From assembly GCF_007655005.1 (NCBI RefSeq), contig NZ_SZVW01000007.1:284625-348624 (forward strand): a DNA stretch of 64,000 bases. The letters are read 5' to 3'. Below, one piece after another: positions 42,906 through 50,601 of this stretch (within the stretch, counting starts at the first letter, position 1; every line of letters begins with the position of its first letter). The position numbers and the translations under genes are program-made. The notes below the pieces were generated by a model. It ran no database searches and had not been told where the DNA came from. It was given only the letters and a program-made list of their open reading frames with translations. This DNA comes from Streptomyces tibetensis (lineage in GTDB: Bacteria; Actinomycetota; Actinomycetes; Streptomycetales; Streptomycetaceae).

Positions 42906-44291
42906 TCACCGCACCTCGATGAACACGTCCGCGTCCCGCTCGGGCCGCGGACGCGGTTCCCCGGCCGCGTGCCCGACCGCCACCGCTCCCATCGGGTCCC
43001 AGTCCGCCGGCAAATCCAGCACCTCGCGGACCACGTCCCGGCAGAACATCGTCGACGACACCCACGCCGAACCCAGCCGCTCCCCGGCCAACGCGACCAG
43101 GAAGTTCTGCACGCCGGCACCGGTGGCGACCACGAACATCTCCCGCTCGGCACCGTCCCTGCGTGTGTCGCCGTACGTGTGCGAACCATCCATGACCAGG
43201 CAGGGGACGACGAGGTAGGGGGCGTCGCGCAGCACGTCCCCGCGCCGGACCCGCTTGGCGATGGACTCCTCGCTCTTGCCGTCCCGCCGCAGGTCGGCGA
43301 TCCACGCGTCCCGCATGGCGTCGAGCAGCCGGGTCCGCGACTCCTGCGACTCCAGCAGGACGAACCGCCACGGTGTCGTGTGGTGCGGGGCCGGAGCCGT
43401 CACGGCAGCGGCCACGGCCCGCCGTACGGCACCGGCGTCGACGGGCTCGTCCGTGAAGGACCGGACCGTGCGCCGCTGGGTCACGGCCTGCCGGACCGCC
43501 TCCGAGGTGCCGAGGCGGAACATGTCGTCGCGTGCGCCGCGGACCATGGCCCGCGCTCCCTCGCCGTCGTCGCCCTGCGCGACCAGGTGCGCGAGCCCGC
43601 GCACCACCGCGACGGGCAGCCCCGCGGCCTTGCCCTTGACGAGGTCGCCGGCGGCGGCGAGTTCGTCGGCCGTGGCGACGACGGTGGCGCTGAGCGGATT
43701 GCCGTACGCGTCCGTGCCGCCGCGCAGATCGTCGAGCACGCGCACTCCGGCGGCGCCGATCGCGACGTCCGTGAGCCCGGAGCGCCAGGGCCGGCCGAAC
43801 GTGTCGGTGACGACGACCCCGACGTCGACGCCGAGGGCGTCGCGCAGTCCGTCACGGATGGCGCGGGCGGAGGCGTCCGGGTCCTCGGGCAGCAACAGAA
43901 CGGTCCCGGAAGGGGTGTTGGACGCGTCGACCCCGGCCGCGGCCATGACCAGGCCCTGCCGGTTCTCCACGATCCGCAGGGCGCCGCGCCGGGCCACCAC
44001 CCGGACCGTCTCCGCGTCGATCGCCGCCTCCCGGTCGGTGGCCCGGACGATCCGGCCCTCCGCCTTGGACACGATCTTCGAGGTGACGAGCAGCACGTCC
44101 CCGTCGGCAAGGCCGGGCTCGGCGGCAGCGATCAGCTTGGCCAGGTCGTCCCCGGCCGTGATCTCGGGCAGCCCGCCCAGGGCCCACACCCGGTACCCGG
44201 CGGCGGCCGGCTCCGCGCCGGTGACGTCGCCGCTCACGCTCCCCGCACCACCGGCGGCGGCCGGCTCCGCGCCGGTGACCTCGCCGCTCAC
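42906..44291 (-). CDS. fbiB: Coenzyme F420-0:L-glutamate ligase with C-terminal nitroreductase domain
   Basis: A 461-residue two-domain enzyme. The N-terminal CofE domain (from about residue 34) shows [31 protein letters not shown] and [24 protein letters not shown], the GTP- and F420-binding elements that add glutamates to F420-0. The C-terminal domain from about residue 270 is nitroreductase-like ([36 protein letters not shown]), as in mycobacterial FbiB, which reduces dehydro-F420. GTG 44291 overlaps the fbiA stop. The first 36 residues contain a duplicated peptide ([10 protein letters not shown]) from a 54-bp tandem repeat, so GTG 44237 is an alternative start. Confidence 0.94.
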   Translation of the reverse strand: MSGEVTGAEPAAAGGAGSVSGDVTGAEPAAAGYRVWALGGLPEITAGDDLAKLIAAAEPGLADGDVLLVTSKIVSKAEGRIVRATDREAAIDAETVRVVARRGALRIVENRQGLVMAAAGVDASNTPSGTVLLLPEDPDASARAIRDGLRDALGVDVGVVVTDTFGRPWRSGLTDVAIGAAGVRVLDDLRGGTDAYGNPLSATVVATADELAAAGDLVKGKAAGLPVAVVRGLAHLVAQGDDGEGARAMVRGARDDMFRLGTSEAVRQAVTQRRTVRSFTDEPVDAGAVRRAVAAAVTAPAPHHTTPWRFVLLESQESRTRLLDAMRDAWIADLRRDGKSEESIAKRVRRGDVLRDAPYLVVPCLVMDGSHTYGDTRRDGAEREMFVVATGAGVQNFLVALAGERLGSAWVSSTMFCRDVVREVLDLPADWDPMGAVAVGHAAGEPRPRPERDADVFIEVR

Positions 44292-44304
44292 GCTCCCCGC
44301 ACCT
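44197..44304 (-). repeat. 54-bp tandem duplication across the fbiA stop / fbiB start
   Basis: 44197-44250 and 44251-44304 differ at two positions. Each unit holds the overlapped stop/start (GTGA), a GGGGAGC Shine-Dalgarno and the codons for [13 protein letters not shown]. The 54-bp length keeps fbiB in frame. Confidence 0.95.
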
Positions 44305-45247
44305 CCTCGGCCAGCGCCAGCGCCTCCTGGGCCATGCGCGCGGTCGCGTCGGCGTCGCTCATCATCAGCGGCACGGCCCGGCAGCGGATCCCGGCCGCCT
44401 TGACCCGCTCCACCGCTTTGGCGTCCACCGAGTCGACGAGCCAGCCGTCCAGCAGGCCCGAGCCGTAGTGCTCGGCCACCGCCGTGGCGGTCGACTCGAC
44501 GCCCACGGCGGCGAGCACCTTGTCGGCCATGCCCCGCACGGGCGCGTCACCGACGATGGGGGAGAGGCCGACGACCGGCACCCCGGCGTCGGCGATCGCC
44601 TCCCGGATGCCGGGCACCGCGAGGATCGTGCCGATCGACACGACCGGGTTGGACGGCGGGAAGAGGATCACGTCCGCCTCGCCGATGGCCTCCAGGACGC
44701 CCGGGGCGGGCTTCGCCTGGTCGGCGCCCACCGGCACGACGGCCCGGGCGGGCACCGAGGCGCGCAGCCGCACCCAGTACTCCTGGAAGTGGATCGCCTT
44801 GGTCTCGCCGTCGATCTCGACGGCCACATGGGTCTCGACGCGGTCGTCGGACATGGGGAGGAGCCGCACGCCCGGCTTCCAGCGGTCGCACAGCGCCTCC
44901 GTCACCGCGCTGAGCGGGTATCCGGCGCCGATCATCTGCGTCCGCACGATGTGCGTGGCGAAGTCCCGGTCGCCCAGGCCGAACCACTCGGGCCCGACGC
45001 CGTAGGCCGCGAGCTCCTCCTTGAGGTGGAAGGTCTCGTCGGTACGCCCCCAGCCCTGCTCCTCGTTGATGCCGCCGCCGAGCGTGTACATCACCGTGTC
45101 GAGGTCCGGGCAGACCTTCAGCCCGAAGAGGTGGATGTCGTCCCCGGTGTTGCCGATGACCGTGATGTCCGCGTCCGGGACGGCCCGCTTCAGACCACGC
45201 AGGAACCGGGCACCGCCGATGCCGCCTGCCAGAACCACAATGCGCAT
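44288..45247 (-). CDS. fbiA: 2-phospho-L-lactate (phosphoenolpyruvyl) transferase of F420 biosynthesis
   Basis: A 319-residue CofD/FbiA enzyme joining the guanylylated three-carbon acid to the deazaflavin Fo, giving (dehydro-)F420-0. Diagnostic features are [20 protein letters not shown] at the N terminus, [36 protein letters not shown], and [20 protein letters not shown]. Full length for the family. ATG 45247 begins at the motif. It overlaps fbiB by 4 bp and forms an operon with it; the cysteine dioxygenase gene upstream is in the same orientation, 91 bp away, and may be cotranscribed. F420 cofactors support redox steps in streptomycete metabolism. Confidence 0.95.
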   Translation of the reverse strand: MRIVVLAGGIGGARFLRGLKRAVPDADITVIGNTGDDIHLFGLKVCPDLDTVMYTLGGGINEEQGWGRTDETFHLKEELAAYGVGPEWFGLGDRDFATHIVRTQMIGAGYPLSAVTEALCDRWKPGVRLLPMSDDRVETHVAVEIDGETKAIHFQEYWVRLRASVPARAVVPVGADQAKPAPGVLEAIGEADVILFPPSNPVVSIGTILAVPGIREAIADAGVPVVGLSPIVGDAPVRGMADKVLAAVGVESTATAVAEHYGSGLLDGWLVDSVDAKAVERVKAAGIRCRAVPLMMSDADATARMAQEALALAEEVRGA

Positions 45248-45338
45248 TGAAACAGTGTGTCAGCCGTCAGGCTGACTCGTTGAGGGGTGGTGGCCGGGCG
45301 ACGGGTGGGACAGTCTTGCAGGCCCCTGCGACAACCGG

Positions 45339-45845
45339 TCAGGCAGTCACCACACCCGGTACGTCCCGCGCCTCGCAGTGCTGAGCGGTGTGCATCGGCA
45401 TCTCGGTGAGGCCCGGGTAGTACACGTGCAGGCTCACCGCCGGCTCCAGCGCGTCGTTGACGACCTCGTGTACGTACCCCGGCGCGAACACGCGCTGCGC
45501 GCCCGCCCGCAACGCGCGCGTGCCCCGCTCCGTGCGCTCGGTCAGTGTGCCGTCCAGGACGGTGAGCACACCGGAGGAGCGGCCGTGGTCGTGCAGTCCG
45601 CTGCCCTGTCCCGGAACCCAGGACAGCAGCCACACCTCGTAGCCCGGGCCGGTGCGCAGCCGGTGGTACCAGCGGCTGGCGGCGTCGTAGCGGACGAGGT
45701 GCTCCCACTGGGAGCGGTCCTCGGCGAGGGAGCGGGCCAGTCCGACGAACTCGGCGACGGTGGCCGGGTGCTCGCGCGGGGTCTGGAGGAGGTGGGTGAC
45801 TTCGAGGATGTCGCCGGCGATCTGGAGGTCGCTGTCGCTGTTCAT
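45339..45845 (-). CDS. Cysteine dioxygenase family protein
   Basis: A 168-residue cupin. The Fe(II)-binding motif is GLHDHGRSSGVLTVLDG, with a later His in PGYVHEVVND, the three-His site of type I cysteine dioxygenases. It would oxidise L-cysteine to cysteine sulfinate in the cytosol, lowering free thiol. ATG 45845 matches the conserved start; GAGGAA lies about 13 nt upstream, so initiation may be weak on its own. A short leader ORF ending in five clustered Cys codes lies 87 bp upstream on the same strand, so expression probably responds to cysteine (inference). The related 3-mercaptopropionate dioxygenases cannot be fully excluded. Confidence 0.88.
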   Translation of the reverse strand: MNSDSDLQIAGDILEVTHLLQTPREHPATVAEFVGLARSLAEDRSQWEHLVRYDAASRWYHRLRTGPGYEVWLLSWVPGQGSGLHDHGRSSGVLTVLDGTLTERTERGTRALRAGAQRVFAPGYVHEVVNDALEPAVSLHVYYPGLTEMPMHTAQHCEARDVPGVVTA

Positions 45846-45888
45846 GGGGTGCGTGGTTCCTCAGTGAAGAAGGTCAGAGGGAACGGGA

Positions 45889-45942
45889 GCCGAGAGACGG
45901 GTGGCTCGGCCTTCAGCTGGAGCAGGTGTGGCTCAACAGCTG
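45889..45942 (-). promoter_or_regulatory. RNA hairpins between leader peptide and cysteine dioxygenase start
   Basis: On the leftward mRNA two stems can form: CAGCTG (45937-45942) with CAGCTG (45914-45919), and GCCGAG/CTCGGC (45905-45910 with 45889-45894). The first arm of the first stem lies inside the last codons of the leader ORF, so a terminating or stalled ribosome would occlude it. Confidence 0.4.
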
Positions 45943-46025
45943 GAACAGCAACAGCTACAGCGAGCGCGAGCAGCACCGTGGGACCCGGCGGTGCGGGTCG
46001 AGGTGAGCGCCAAGTTCGCGAGCAT
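45933..46025 (-). CDS. Cysteine-rich leader peptide (30 aa) upstream of cysteine dioxygenase
   Basis: A 30-codon ORF in the leader of the cysteine dioxygenase gene. Residues 1-22 are ordinary (MLANLALTST, then Arg/Ala-rich), and the last eight are CSCCCSSC: Cys at 23, 25, 26, 27 and 30, then TGA. Four of these five codons are TGT, strongly avoided in Streptomyces genes, while the rest of the ORF uses G/C-ending codons. A TTGACA-type promoter would place transcription start close to the ATG, so it could be leaderless. Polycysteine leaderless short ORFs are known cysteine-responsive attenuators in mycobacteria; a similar function here is inference. Coding is not proven by length alone. Confidence 0.65.
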   Translation of the reverse strand: MLANLALTSTRTAGSHGAARARCSCCCSSC

Positions 46026-46032
46026 GCCCACA

Positions 46033-46061
46033 AGGACACCGGTTCACACCATCACTGTCAA
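46033..46061 (-). promoter_or_regulatory. Candidate promoter for the leader peptide / cysteine dioxygenase transcript
   Basis: TTGACA (46061-46056) and a weak TGTCCT (46038-46033) are spaced 17 bp on the - strand. The expected start point is at or next to the leader ATG at 46025. Confidence 0.5.
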
Positions 46062-46400
46062 CTCGACACCCGGTATGTGGGACGTGGTTCACCTCATCCG
46101 GTCGATCGCTCAGATGAAAGGTTTGTTCATGGCCCGCCCGGGACACATGGCGTCCATCCGGGGCGCACAAACCCCGTTGCGTACTCGTGATCCGACTGTG
46201 ATCCGTTTCGCTTCGACGTGCGTGCCGGAACGAGATCGAACTCCTGGGCGTCCTTGTTCGTACAGGGCTGCGTGGGGACCGGCGGAAGATGTGAGCCCTC
46301 GCGGGCTCTATCTGTGTGTCAGGTTTTATGGTGATTTGAACACTTTCCGCATGGGCTTGGTTCCGCAGAGTGAATAAGGGGCTCAATAGCAGATCTCGGC
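46062..46400. other. Divergent intergenic region between the cysteine dioxygenase leader and whiB
   Basis: No credible gene is seen, although frames stay open for up to about 150 codons because of composition. It contains a perfect hairpin GAGCCC-TCGC-GGGCTC (46293-46308) and an AGTGA (46369-46373) that could be a BldD-type half-site. Base composition is lower in G+C than the flanks, as expected for a regulatory region. Confidence 0.4.
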
Positions 46401-46430
46401 TTGACTCGCCCGGAGCAGCACACTTGTAAT
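46401..46430 (+). promoter_or_regulatory. Candidate whiB promoter
   Basis: TTGACT (46401-46406) and TGTAAT (46425-46430) are separated by 18 bp, about 72 bp upstream of the whiB ATG. TCACT at 46432-46436, just downstream, resembles one BldD half-site. Confidence 0.5.
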
Positions 46431-46502
46431 TTCACTCGTGTCGTTCAGCCGGAATCGGTAACGGCTAGATCACGGGGACGCGAAGACAGACGAGGGGCGC
46501 AC

Positions 46503-46766
46503 ATGACCGAGACGGTGCAGCAACTGCTGGTCGACGACGCGGACGAGGAACTCGGCTGGCAGGAGCGCGCGCTGTGCGCCCAGACCGACCCCGAGTCCTT
46601 CTTCCCCGAGAAGGGCGGCTCGACCAGGGAGGCCAAGAAGGTCTGCCTCGCCTGTGAGGTCCGCTCCGAGTGCCTCGAGTACGCCCTCGCCAACGACGAG
46701 AGATTCGGCATCTGGGGCGGCCTGTCCGAGCGGGAGCGCCGCCGGCTGAAGAAGGCGGCCGTCTGA
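46503..46766 (+). CDS. whiB: WhiB developmental transcription regulator (Wbl iron-sulfur protein)
   Basis: An 87-residue Wbl protein. The four cluster-ligating Cys are at 25, 48, 51 and 57 (ALCAQ, CLACEVRSEC), binding an oxygen- and NO-sensitive [4Fe-4S] cluster. The turn motif GIWGG is at residues 69-73 and is followed by a basic DNA-binding tail ERERRRLKKAAV. Length and sequence fit S. coelicolor WhiB itself, which works with WhiA and the principal sigma factor to start sporulation septation. ATG 46503 gives the family length; the open frame extending upstream to 46401 is not family-like. It lies beside the mannose and envelope genes. Confidence 0.96.
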   Translation: MTETVQQLLVDDADEELGWQERALCAQTDPESFFPEKGGSTREAKKVCLACEVRSECLEYALANDERFGIWGGLSERERRRLKKAAV

Positions 46767-46787
46767 CCCCTCACCCCCTTGCGTGAA

Positions 46788-46826
46788 CGGCCCGTCGCCC
46801 GTGGGTTATCCACAGGCGGCGGGCCG
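46788..46826 (+). terminator. Terminator after whiB
   Basis: Arms CGGCCCGTCGCC (46788-46799) and GGCGGCGGGCCG (46815-46826), one mismatch, stacked on the inner stem GTGG/CCAC around GTTAT. It lies about 20 bp after the whiB stop. Confidence 0.8.
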
Positions 46827-46929
46827 CTCGGTGCGCAGCCGATAGTGTGGTCGCTCGTCCGAGACGCCCCGCCGCCCCCACCGGGCGCAGGCGTCCACCG
46901 CAGTCCACCGAACCGGGGCCCGTACCTCG

Positions 46930-49900
46930 ATGTCCGTGCACAGCCACCCGGCAGCCCATCACGACACCGCTGCCGCACCTGAGTTCCCGCGTCATGTGGT
47001 GACCGCGGTCCTCGTCTCCCACGACGGCGCCCGCTGGCTGCCCGACGCGCTCGCCGGACTGCTCGGCCAGGAGCGTCCCGTCCAGTACGCGATGGGGGCC
47101 GACACCGGCAGCTCGGACGCCTCCGCGCAGCTGGTCACCGACGCGTTCGGCGCCGACCGGGTGCTGCACCTCGCCCGCCGCACCGGCTTCGGCCAGGCCG
47201 TCGAGGAGTGCGGCCGCGTCGCCCCGGTCCTCACCCCGGACGAGCTGCCGTACCTGAAGCGCCCCAGCGGCTGGGACCCGGTCACGCGCTCCTGGCGCGA
47301 CGACGCCTACGACCTGCCCGAGCTCCCGCACGGCGAGCCGGTGCAGTGGCTGTGGCTGCTGCACGACGACTGCGCCCCGGACCCGGACGCCCTGGCCCAG
47401 CTGCTGCGGGTCGTGGAGAACGAGTACGAGCTGGGCCGCGAGGACGTGGCCGTCGTGGGCCCCAAGCTCCGCGGCTGGTACGACCGGCGGCAGCTGCTGG
47501 AGGTCGGTGTCTCCATCGCCAACTCCGGCCGCCGCTGGACCGGCCTGGACCGCCGCGAGCAGGACCAGGGCCAGCACGACCACGTCCGGCCCGTGCTGTC
47601 GGTGTCCACCGCCGGCATGCTCGTGCGCCGCGACGTCTTCGAGCAGCTCGGCGGATTCGACCGCCACCTGCCCCTCATGCGCGACGACGTCGACCTGTGC
47701 TGGCGCGCGCACGCGGCGGGATACCGGGTCCTGGTCGCCCCCGAGGCGGTCGTCCGGCACGCCGAGGCGTCCAGCCGCGAGCGCCGCACGGTCGACTGCG
47801 TGGGCCGCACCGCGGCCTCCCCGCACAAGGTCGACAAGGCCGGCGCGGTCTACACCCTGCTCGTCAACTCGCGTACGGCCGTCCTCCCCTGGGTGCTGCT
47901 GCGGATCGTGCTCGGCACCCTGCTGCGCACCGTGGCCTATCTCGTCGGCAAGGTCCCCGGACAGGCCGTCGACGAGATCCGCGGCCTGATGGGCACCCTG
48001 CTCCGGCCCGAGCGGATCCTCGCCGGGCGGCGCGGCAGAGGCGCACCCCGGATCGACAAGGGGGAGCTGCGGGCGCTGTTCCCGCCGCCCGGCGCGACCG
48101 TCCGCGTCACCGTCGAGCAGATCGCGGGCAGCCTCGTCGGCCGCTCCGACCCGGAGGCCGCGGCCGGCGCCGGACGGCACGGCAGCGCCGTCGAGTCGGG
48201 CCCCGGCGGCGACGACGCCGACTTCCTGGAGATCGAGCAGTTCGCCCGGCTCAAGCGCATCGCGCGCAAGCCCGGCCCGGTGCTCTTCCTCGTACTGCTG
48301 CTCGTCTCCCTGGTCGCCTGCCGCCAGCTCCTCGGCGGCGGCGCGCTCGCGGGCGGCGCCCTGCTGCCCGCCCCGGCCGACTCCGCCGAGCTGTGGTCGC
48401 GCTACCTGGACGCCTGGCACCCGGTCGGCGCCGGCGGCACCTCCTCCGCACCTCCGTACATCGCGCTCGTGGCGATGCTGGCGTCCCTGATGTTCGGCTC
48501 GACCGGCCTCGCCGTCACCGTCCTGCTCGTCTGCTCGGTGCCGCTGGCCGGTGTCACCGCCTACTTCGCCTCCCGCCCGCTCGTCGAGTCCCGGCTGCTG
48601 CGCGCCTGGGCGGCCGTCGTCTACGCCTTCCTGCCCGCCGCCACCGGCGCCCTCGCCGGCGGCCGCATCGGCACCGCCGTCCTGGCCGCGCTGCTGCCGC
48701 TCATCGCCCGCGCGGGCATCGCGGCCGCCGGCCTGACGAACTCCGCCGGGACCCGCGGCAGCTGGCGCGCCACCTGGGCATACGCGATGCTGCTGACCAT
48801 CACCACCGCCTTCACGCCGATCGTGTGGCCCATCGCGCTGCTCCTCGGCATCGGGCTGCTGGTGCTGCGCCGGAGCGACATCACGGCCTACGGGCTGCGG
48901 TTCCTCGCCCAGCTCGGCACCCCCCTGCTGCTCCTCGCCCCCTGGTCGCTGACGCTGCTCCCGTTCGGCTTCCTCAAGGAAGCGGGCCTCGCGTACGGCC
49001 CCTCGGCCGCGTCCGCCCTCGACCTGCTGGGCGCCAGCCCGGGCGGCCCGGGCACCGTCAGCGGCCTCATGCTCATCGGCATCGTGCTGGCCGCCCTCGC
49101 CGCCCTGCTGCGCTCGGAACGCCAGTCGGGCATCTGGACGGCCTGGGCGGTCGCCCTGACCGGCTTCGTCTTCGCGGTCCTGTCCAACAGCTCCACCTGG
49201 GCCGGACCGGCGACCCTCGTCTACGGCATCGCCCTCCTGGCGGCCGCCGCGCTGGGCGCCGACGGGGCACGCGCGCGGGTCGCCGAGCAGAGCTTCGGCT
49301 GGCGCCAACCGGTCGCCGTGCTGATCGCCTTCGCCTCGGCCGCGGGCCCGCTGCTCATCGCCGCCGGCTGGATGATCCGCGGCGCCGACAACCCCTTGGA
49401 GCGACGCGACCCGACCCAGGTCCCCGCGTTCGTCGCCGAGGAGAGCGGCACCCGCGACCAGGCCCGCACCCTCGTCCTCGACAGCGACTCCGGCGCCCAC
49501 GTCGGCTACATGCTGGTCCGCGGCTCCGGTGCCCGCCTCGGCGACGGCGAGATCGCCGCGGCCGACGGCGAGAACAGCGGGCTCGACAAGGTCGTCGCCA
49601 ACCTGGTCGCGGGCTCCGGCGCCGACCAGGCCGACCAGCTCGGCGGCTTCGCCGTGCGCTACATCCTGGTCCATCAGGGCGCGCCCCGCGAGGTCACCCG
49701 CGTCCTGGACGCCACGCCCGGCCTGACCCGGCTCAGCCAGCAGGCCGGCGGCGCGCTGTGGCGCGTCAACCGCGAAGTCGCGCGCGCCACCATCGACCCC
49801 GCCTCCGGCGCCGGGACCCCGCAGCCCGTCGCCGCCGGGCCCGTCGACATCCACACCACGATCCCGGCCGGCGCCGGCGGACGCGTGCTGCGCCTCGCCG

Positions 49901-50601
49901 ACTCCGCCTCCGACGGCTGGACCGCCACGCTGGACGGCAAGCCGCTGACCCCCACCACGGTCGACGGCTGGGCCCAGGGCTTCCGGCTCCCCGCCACCGG
50001 CGGCACGCTGGACGTCACCTACGACGACCCGGTCGGCCACACGGCCTGGCTGTGGGCCCAGGGCCTCCTCGCGGTCGTCCTCGTGGTGCTCGCCCTGCCC
50101 GGCCGGCGTCGCGACATCGACGACGACCTCCCCGACGAGCCGGCGGCCCCGGCCCCGGCCGAGGCCGTCGCCGGCGAGGGCCGCCGAGCCCGCCGCCTGC
50201 GTGCCCAGGCGGAGGCCGAGTCCGAAGAGGCCGCCGTCCCCGAGGAGTTCGAGCCCCCGCAGCCCCAGCAACCGCCGGCGGCGGTGCCCCAGCAGCAGAA
50301 CTACGGCCAGTGGGACAACGCCGGTCACCAGGGCGGCGCGTACACGGGCTACGGCGACCAGTACCAGAACACCCCGTACCCCGCGGACGCCTACGGGCAG
50401 CAGTACCCGGCGGACCCGTACCAGGGCGGCCAGTACGACCCGTACGCCTACGGCGGCCAGGGCCAGATCCCGTCCTACGACCAGCAGGGCTACGACCAGG
50501 CCTACGACCAGGGCCAGGGCTACGGCACGCCGTACGACCCGGCGCAGGAGCACCACCCCCACGGCACGGGCAGCGAGCGTCCCGACGGGAGCCAGCAGTG
50601 A
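46930..50601 (+). CDS. Large membrane family 2 glycosyltransferase with Tyr/Gln-rich C-terminal tail
   Basis: A 1223-residue protein. Residues 20-320 are a GT2 domain (VTAVLVSHDGARWLPDALAGLL, LLHDDCAPDPDALAQLL with the DxD-like site, AGMLVRRDVFEQLGGFD, RDDVDLCWRAHAAGYRVLVAPEAVVRH). Residues about 450-820 hold around ten transmembrane helices, and 820-1060 is an exported domain (TRDQARTLVLDSDSGAHVGYMLV). The tail (about 1100-1223) is Tyr/Gln/Gly-rich. This matches a conserved actinobacterial glycosyltransferase found next to whiB. ATG 46930 is used although the Shine-Dalgarno is weak. It overlaps its DUF5719 partner by 4 bp. The glycan product is unknown. Confidence 0.9.
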   Translation: MSVHSHPAAHHDTAAAPEFPRHVVTAVLVSHDGARWLPDALAGLLGQERPVQYAMGADTGSSDASAQLVTDAFGADRVLHLARRTGFGQAVEECGRVAPVLTPDELPYLKRPSGWDPVTRSWRDDAYDLPELPHGEPVQWLWLLHDDCAPDPDALAQLLRVVENEYELGREDVAVVGPKLRGWYDRRQLLEVGVSIANSGRRWTGLDRREQDQGQHDHVRPVLSVSTAGMLVRRDVFEQLGGFDRHLPLMRDDVDLCWRAHAAGYRVLVAPEAVVRHAEASSRERRTVDCVGRTAASPHKVDKAGAVYTLLVNSRTAVLPWVLLRIVLGTLLRTVAYLVGKVPGQAVDEIRGLMGTLLRPERILAGRRGRGAPRIDKGELRALFPPPGATVRVTVEQIAGSLVGRSDPEAAAGAGRHGSAVESGPGGDDADFLEIEQFARLKRIARKPGPVLFLVLLLVSLVACRQLLGGGALAGGALLPAPADSAELWSRYLDAWHPVGAGGTSSAPPYIALVAMLASLMFGSTGLAVTVLLVCSVPLAGVTAYFASRPLVESRLLRAWAAVVYAFLPAATGALAGGRIGTAVLAALLPLIARAGIAAAGLTNSAGTRGSWRATWAYAMLLTITTAFTPIVWPIALLLGIGLLVLRRSDITAYGLRFLAQLGTPLLLLAPWSLTLLPFGFLKEAGLAYGPSAASALDLLGASPGGPGTVSGLMLIGIVLAALAALLRSERQSGIWTAWAVALTGFVFAVLSNSSTWAGPATLVYGIALLAAAALGADGARARVAEQSFGWRQPVAVLIAFASAAGPLLIAAGWMIRGADNPLERRDPTQVPAFVAEESGTRDQARTLVLDSDSGAHVGYMLVRGSGARLGDGEIAAADGENSGLDKVVANLVAGSGADQADQLGGFAVRYILVHQGAPREVTRVLDATPGLTRLSQQAGGALWRVNREVARATIDPASGAGTPQPVAAGPVDIHTTIPAGAGGRVLRLADSASDGWTATLDGKPLTPTTVDGWAQGFRLPATGGTLDVTYDDPVGHTAWLWAQGLLAVVLVVLALPGRRRDIDDDLPDEPAAPAPAEAVAGEGRRARRLRAQAEAESEEAAVPEEFEPPQPQQPPAAVPQQQNYGQWDNAGHQGGAYTGYGDQYQNTPYPADAYGQQYPADPYQGGQYDPYAYGGQGQIPSYDQQGYDQAYDQGQGYGTPYDPAQEHHPHGTGSERPDGSQQ

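Noticed and set aside
45901..46377. Rightward 158-codon gene before whiB
   Set aside because: No Shine-Dalgarno, mixed codon use, no protein family pattern, and overlaps the dioxygenase leader region.
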